From: Pseudomonadota bacterium
Lineage (GTDB): Bacteria > Pseudomonadota > Gammaproteobacteria > Xanthomonadales > Rhodanobacteraceae
Length of the DNA stretch: 64,000 nt
Direction of reading: 5' to 3'
Assembly: GCA_023388255.1 (NCBI GenBank)
Contig: JAEWGO010000001.1
Span: 62,001-126,000 of the forward strand
Part shown: positions 60,488 through 64,000 of the stretch, in pieces
Layout of the letters: every line of letters starts with the position of its first letter
Numbering within the stretch: position 1 is the first letter of the stretch
Position numbers and translations under genes: made by a program
The notes under the pieces: generated by a model
Seen by the model: only the letters and a program-made list of their open reading frames with translations
The model's database searches: none
Told to the model about the DNA's origin: nothing

Positions 60488-60517
60488 GATCGGGCGGCGC
60501 CACGCGCCGCACCGATC
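60488..60517. terminator. GC-rich hairpin between convergent genes
   Basis: GATCGG-g-CGGCGC (60488-60500) pairs with GCGCCG-ca-CCGATC (60504-60517) around a CAC loop: two 6-bp blocks interrupted by a small internal bulge. It fills the gap between genes ending at 60473 and 60526. There is no T-tract. Confidence 0.5.
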
Positions 60518-60525
60518 GTGCGGCG

Positions 60526-61710
60526 TCATTCGACGCGGCAGAACGCCGCCTTGAGGTAGCGCGATTCGGGCACGTGCGCCTGCCACGGATGGTCCGGGCC
60601 GGCGCCGGTCACCTTCAGCACCTGCACGGTGCGGCCGGCGTAGAACGCGGCGCGGCGCAGCATGTCGAGGAACTGCTCCTCGCTGACCAGGCCGGTGCAC
60701 GAGCAAGTCAGGAAGACGCCGCCCGGTTTCACCGCGCCTAGCGCGAGCTTGTTCATGTCGAGGTATTTCTTCAGCGCCGGGATCACCTGTTCGCGGTCGC
60801 GCGTCATCTTGGCCGGATCGAGGATGACCACGTCGAACTTCTTCGCGTTGTTGCTCGCCGCATCGCGCAGCCAATGGAAGATGTCGGCCTGCACGAAGCG
60901 GATCTTCGCCTTGTTCAGGCGCGCATTGCTCTCTGCGACTTCGAGGATTTCCTCGTCGAGGTCGACGCCGACGACTTCCTCGGCGCCGCCGATCGCCTTC
61001 GCATAGATGCCGAAGCCGCCCGAATTGCAGCACAGGTCGAGTACGCGCTTGCCGGCGCATAGTTCCGACAGCAGCTTGCGGTTATCGCGCTGGTCGGCGA
61101 AGAAGCCGGTCTTGTGCTTGGTACCGGGCGCGGCATGGAACTGCACGCCGTGCTCGTGGATCACGCTCGGCTTCGGCGTCGCCGGCGTCGCGCAATCGAA
61201 GCTTTCCTGCTTCTGCACGTGTTCCTCGGCGAACGCGTAGATGGTCGCATCCGGGTAGTGCTCCAACAGGCAGCGCTTGATCAGGTCGCGCTGCTTGAAC
61301 ATGCCGGCCGAGAAGTACTCGACGACGAGGGTGTCGGCGAAGCGGTCGACGACGAGGCCGGACAGGCCGTCGCCTTCGGAATGGATCAGGCGGTACGCGT
61401 CGGTGATCGCATCGAGCTTGAGCAGGTCACGGCGCAGGGCGATTGCGTCGGCGATCTTGCGCGCGAAGAACGCCTCGTCGACGGCTTCGGCGGGATCGAA
61501 CGTGAGCACGCGCAGCGAGATGCGCGAATGGCCGTTGTAGAAACCGCGGCCGGCGAAATGACCTTCACGATCGACGATGTCGACGATCGTGCCGGGTTTG
61601 GGTTTCGTTTCCGGCTTTTCGACCATCTTCTGGAAGATCCAGGGGTGGTTCGAGCGGCGATCGGTCTTGAGCTGGATCAGGGGCAGGCTGCCCCGAGCGG
61701 TGTCGTTCAT
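60526..61710 (-). CDS. rlmI: 23S rRNA (cytosine-C5)-methyltransferase RlmI-like
   Basis: A 394-aa class I rRNA methyltransferase with the RlmI architecture. An N-terminal PUA domain (SNHPWIFQKMVEKPETKPKP, GHFAGRGFYN) is followed by an EEHVQKQE linker region and the SAM domain. That domain has KTGFFADQRDNRKLLSELC, VLDLCCNSGGFGIYAKAIGG and FDVVILDPAKMTRDREQVIP, with the catalytic cysteine region GVFLTCSCTGLVSEEQF. It matches E. coli RlmI (396 aa), which makes m5C1962 of 23S rRNA. The start at 61710 gives the family N-terminus. It is convergent with the aspartyl-protease gene. Confidence 0.88.
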   Translation of the reverse strand: MNDTARGSLPLIQLKTDRRSNHPWIFQKMVEKPETKPKPGTIVDIVDREGHFAGRGFYNGHSRISLRVLTFDPAEAVDEAFFARKIADAIALRRDLLKLDAITDAYRLIHSEGDGLSGLVVDRFADTLVVEYFSAGMFKQRDLIKRCLLEHYPDATIYAFAEEHVQKQESFDCATPATPKPSVIHEHGVQFHAAPGTKHKTGFFADQRDNRKLLSELCAGKRVLDLCCNSGGFGIYAKAIGGAEEVVGVDLDEEILEVAESNARLNKAKIRFVQADIFHWLRDAASNNAKKFDVVILDPAKMTRDREQVIPALKKYLDMNKLALGAVKPGGVFLTCSCTGLVSEEQFLDMLRRAAFYAGRTVQVLKVTGAGPDHPWQAHVPESRYLKAAFCRVE

Positions 61711-61873
61711 CTGCGGATGATAGCGAAGCGGCCGGTCTGCATGGTGGCGCGATGTTCGCGGAAGCGTCGCCATACGGCGCCGAATCCTCGGGTTTTCCCC
61801 AATCGTTGCCGACGGAAGCGAGGCGTATAACTTTTCATGTTGCGCCCGATCCTGTGCGCCGCAGGAGCGCCCC

Positions 61874-63409
61874 ATGGCAAATGTATCCAATCGCCCGCCC
61901 ATCGCTGGCCACATGAATGACGGCCTGTTGTCTCGGCACGGGTCGCAGGGCGATCCCGTGCAGAATCGCGGCGGCAATGACGGGGAGGTGACGTCCGGCC
62001 ACGACCCGGCCAACAACCGCGGCGATGGCGGGCTGACGCCATCGGACGACCAGGGAGCGACCGGGGAGGCCGTCAGGCGCGAGGACTCCGCGGGCGGCCG
62101 CAACGACCACAACGATCACGGCGGTGGTCACGACAATGGCAACGGCCACGGCTATGGCAACAACGGCAACGATCACGGGTACGGCAACAACGGCAATGGC
62201 CGCGGCAACGACGGCAATGGCGGATACGGCAACGGTGCCGGCAACAACGGTGCGGGTAACTATGGAGGCCCGCAATCGGGCCTGATATCCGGCCTTGGTG
62301 GCACACTCGGTCATCTCAGCTCGATACTGTTCGGCAACTCACCGGGAGAGAATTGGCAGCCGCACAGTCCATTCTCTTCGCCCGGCGAGACGCCTCGTTC
62401 CGGGGGGGATCCGACGGGTCGTGTCCTGAACCAGCCGGGAGCTCCCGATCCCGCCTCGCCTCATGCCGGTTCCGATCGTCCGCTACCGCCGACACCCGAC
62501 GGACCACGAGCGCCCGCTGAAGTGCCGCGCGCCGATGCCCAAGGCCAAGGCCAGACGCGCGCCGGGCCGGAAGCAGGGGCCGCGCAATCCCCGCTGGGAC
62601 AGCACACGGGAACGCCAACGCCGACCACGAACGCGAACGCGAACGCGAACGCGAACGCGGGCCTCGTCATGACGCCGGCTATGGCCGAGGCCGCGATGCT
62701 CGCCGGGACGACGCTGGCAGCGGGGCTTGCCGAAGGAGCGGCAGCGCAAATGCCTCAGACGCCTTCCGCATCCAATGCTGCGCATGCAGCCGCACTGGCC
62801 TCGGATCAAGCGATTCTTGCTGGTCAGAATGCACAATCGGCGAAGGACGCGCTGGCGCAGCCGCGCACGCCGGGCACTGCCGATACGGCCCAACTGCGCC
62901 AGCCAGCGAACGATCCGCGCGCGCCGACGCAGCTGGCCGATCCGCGGCGCGGCGCCGAGACACTCGATCCTTCGCAGGCGAAATCGACCGCGGACGCGCA
63001 GGCACGAACCTTGGCCGATCCGCGCATGCTGGATCCGCGTCTTGCCGATGCGCGCCTGTCGCAGGCTCTGGTTCGCGCTGATGCGGACGCCAAGCAGTTG
63101 CAGGCCGACGCGGCCGAAAAGGCGAAAAATGCCAATCTTGCCGACAGCGCGCGTGCGGTGAATGGTGACGAATCGAAGATGCGCGCGCGGCTGGCGTTCG
63201 GCGGCGGCACTTTGGCCAGCACGGCGGCGTCCGCGCGTCAGGCGCTGGATTGGGTCGGGCAGCAGGTGCGCGAATGGGGCTTCGATGCGAAGGAAGGCGC
63301 GGAGGGCGTGCGTGCGATGCGCGTGGTCGCCGGCTTGATCGCGGCCAGCGTGATCGTGCTCGTCGTCATTGCATTGATGTATGCGCTGCGGGTGATCCTG
63401 CTGACCTGA
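61874..63409 (+). CDS. Gly/Asn/Ala-rich protein with C-terminal membrane anchor, unknown function
   Basis: A 511-aa protein with no recognised domain. Residues about 75-135 are Gly/Asn/His/Asp-rich with irregular GNNGN and GHGYGNNGN repeats. Residues about 170-260 are Pro/Ala-rich and include five Asn-Ala units encoded by a hexanucleotide tandem repeat. Residues about 280-430 are Ala/Gln/Asp-rich and probably helical (ADPRMLDPRLADARLSQALV). The last 30 residues form a hydrophobic helix (VVAGLIAASVIVLVVIALMY) and end ALRVILLT, with no signal peptide, so the topology resembles a tail-anchored protein. It sits alone on the plus strand. The function is unknown. Confidence 0.7.
   Translation: MANVSNRPPIAGHMNDGLLSRHGSQGDPVQNRGGNDGEVTSGHDPANNRGDGGLTPSDDQGATGEAVRREDSAGGRNDHNDHGGGHDNGNGHGYGNNGNDHGYGNNGNGRGNDGNGGYGNGAGNNGAGNYGGPQSGLISGLGGTLGHLSSILFGNSPGENWQPHSPFSSPGETPRSGGDPTGRVLNQPGAPDPASPHAGSDRPLPPTPDGPRAPAEVPRADAQGQGQTRAGPEAGAAQSPLGQHTGTPTPTTNANANANANAGLVMTPAMAEAAMLAGTTLAAGLAEGAAAQMPQTPSASNAAHAAALASDQAILAGQNAQSAKDALAQPRTPGTADTAQLRQPANDPRAPTQLADPRRGAETLDPSQAKSTADAQARTLADPRMLDPRLADARLSQALVRADADAKQLQADAAEKAKNANLADSARAVNGDESKMRARLAFGGGTLASTAASARQALDWVGQQVREWGFDAKEGAEGVRAMRVVAGLIAASVIVLVVIALMYALRVILLT
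62629..62658 (+). repeat. Hexanucleotide tandem repeat (GAACGC)5
   Basis: Five perfect GAACGC units lie within the Gly/Asn-rich gene at 61874-63409, encoding alternating Asn-Ala. The 6-nt unit keeps the frame, so slippage would change protein length by two residues per unit. Confidence 0.85.
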
Positions 63410-63510
63410 TGGATGCGGTGCGGCGGCAGATGCGTGGACGCGCTTTCGCGTCCTCTTGCCGCAGACGTCCTTGCCAGCGGCTTGTGCACCGGTTAGGGTG
63501 CGCTCCAGCA

Positions 63511-63660
63511 GAAGGGGAGTAGCTCCCGCTGCCGTGATCGTCAACACGAGGCTTGGTTTCAATCGATTCCAAGGCTCCGGTCCGGTGGGTGGATCGCCGA
63601 TTCGGGCGTGTCCGCGAGCAAGACCTTCGCCGTCTACGGCGAAGGTGTGCCCTGTGAAAA
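63511..63660 (+). ncRNA. yybP-ykoY (Mn2+-sensing) riboswitch
   Basis: The leader upstream of the TerC gene carries the conserved elements of this riboswitch class in order: AAGGGGAGTAGC (63512-63523), CGTCAACAC (63539-63547) and AGCAAGACC (63617-63625). A perfect closing hairpin follows, with CCTTCGCCG (63624-63632) pairing to CGGCGAAGG (63637-63645). The class binds Mn2+ and usually turns on Mn2+ exporters, including the TerC-family gene alx in E. coli. An intrinsic terminator lies between the aptamer and the gene, so control is likely transcriptional. Boundaries are approximate. Confidence 0.93.
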
Positions 63661-63665
63661 CGAGG

Positions 63666-63695
63666 CCCCGTGCGCCGTTGGCTCATGGGGTTTTT
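63666..63695 (+). terminator. Riboswitch expression-platform terminator
   Basis: CCCCGTG (63666-63672) pairs with CATGGGG (63684-63690) (7 bp, one G-U) and is followed by TTTTT (63691-63695), then GCG and TTTT. It lies between the Mn2+ aptamer and the TerC start, which is the arrangement of a riboswitch-controlled intrinsic terminator. Confidence 0.85.
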
Positions 63696-63713
63696 GCGTT
63701 TTCGGAGCTGGCC

Positions 63714-64000
63714 ATGCAATCCATCGGAACAACCGGGCTGTGGACCGCGTTCAGTGTCATCGTGACGCTGGCGCTGGCGATCGACTTTCTCGTATTGCGA
63801 ACCGCCGGCGCGCATCGCGTGTCGTTTCGCGAAGCGCTGTGGTGGAGTCTCGCCTGGGTCGGGCTGGCGCTCGCGTTCAACCTCGGCCTGTGGTGGTGGC
63901 TCGACGCGCACGCGGGGCGCGCGCTCGCCAACGAGATCGGTCTCGAATTCCTCACCGGCTATCTGGTGGAGAAAGCACTCGCGGTCGACAACATCTTCGT
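63714..64000 (+). CDS. TerC-family integral membrane protein (cut by right edge)
   Basis: The first 95 residues of a TerC/Alx-family protein, starting at 63714 with GGAG upstream. Visible features are helix 1 (SVIVTLALAIDFLVLRTAGA), EALWWSLAWVGLALAFNLGL and the conserved acidic pair region YLVEKALAVDNIFV, where E and D lie on a membrane helix thought to bind metal. TerC-family members near a yybP-ykoY riboswitch (for example Alx) export Mn2+ or protect against it. The rest, usually about 220 residues or more, is beyond the window. Confidence 0.9.
   Translation, partial: MQSIGTTGLWTAFSVIVTLALAIDFLVLRTAGAHRVSFREALWWSLAWVGLALAFNLGLWWWLDAHAGRALANEIGLEFLTGYLVEKALAVDNIF

Noticed and set aside
62130..62260. 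GGCAA(C/T) repeats in the Gly/Asn-rich gene as a repeat array
   Set aside because: Imperfect and irregular; explained by codon use in a low-complexity coding region. Only the (GAACGC)5 tract is a clean repeat.

Overview
The window is GC-rich (mid-60s percent or higher), densely coded chromosomal DNA. The gene content points to a gammaproteobacterium of the Xanthomonadales/Lysobacterales type, most like Rhodanobacteraceae. Pointers are a single-polypeptide indolepyruvate oxidoreductase, a TrpS with a long C-terminal extension, LigB, DUF937 and DUF938 proteins, RND pumps and TonB receptors. Three secreted proteins end in an IF(K/R)(S/N)GFD tail, a feature I associate with this group. Assignment below order is inference. 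No tRNA, rRNA, insertion sequence, prophage or CRISPR array was seen.

Layout. 1-6609 (minus): an mdtABC-like RND efflux operon running off the left edge. 6852-7942: coupled msrA-msrB. 8119-12351: an AcoR-type sigma-54 activator, then a PqqU/YncD-type TonB receptor. 12402-14986: a DUF937 protein, an Hpt-receiver protein and arginase. 15209-17836: two tandem paralogous exported proteins facing an exported metzincin protease. 17916-22193 (minus): a broken sulfate-binding-protein gene, yjdM, a TonB receptor with a textbook terminator, and an exported unknown. 22259-25276: ccdAB with promoter and operator, trpS, and an LpxO-like hydroxylase. 25371-33058: a secreted beta-helix protein, dusB, a DedA protein, a polymorphic-toxin/immunity pair, and a ribokinase-nucleoside transporter pair. 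33510-36952: a frameshifted DUF1501 remnant, a 2OG-Fe(II) oxygenase, a fatty acid hydroxylase and a diiron metallo-beta-lactamase-fold protein. 37086-44158: indolepyruvate oxidoreductase and a SWIM-SNF2 helicase. 44160-48340 (minus): a remnant, a PP-loop/DUF938 pair, an exported unknown, and an RTX-repeat protein with an M91 zinc protease domain. 48558-52717: a SpmAB-like membrane protein, ligB, and an Xre-RES toxin-antitoxin operon. 52700-58496 (minus): a truncated AcoR-like remnant, a small membrane protein with DUF924, an amino-acid racemase, an MFS pump, folE and a winged-helix regulator. 58587-64000: a twin aspartyl-protease/PDZ protein, rlmI, a Gly/Asn-rich tail-anchored protein, and a Mn2+ (yybP-ykoY) riboswitch with terminator ahead of a TerC gene cut by the right edge.

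Themes. The region mixes housekeeping genes with secreted, interbacterial and stress modules: two type II toxin-antitoxin systems, one likely toxin/immunity pair, one RTX-M91 effector-like protease, two TonB receptors and several pumps. The most novel-looking signal is the shared C-terminal IF(K/R)(S/N)GFD tail on three unrelated exported proteins. One of two adjacent paralogs has it and the other does not, as expected for a modular sorting or processing tag.
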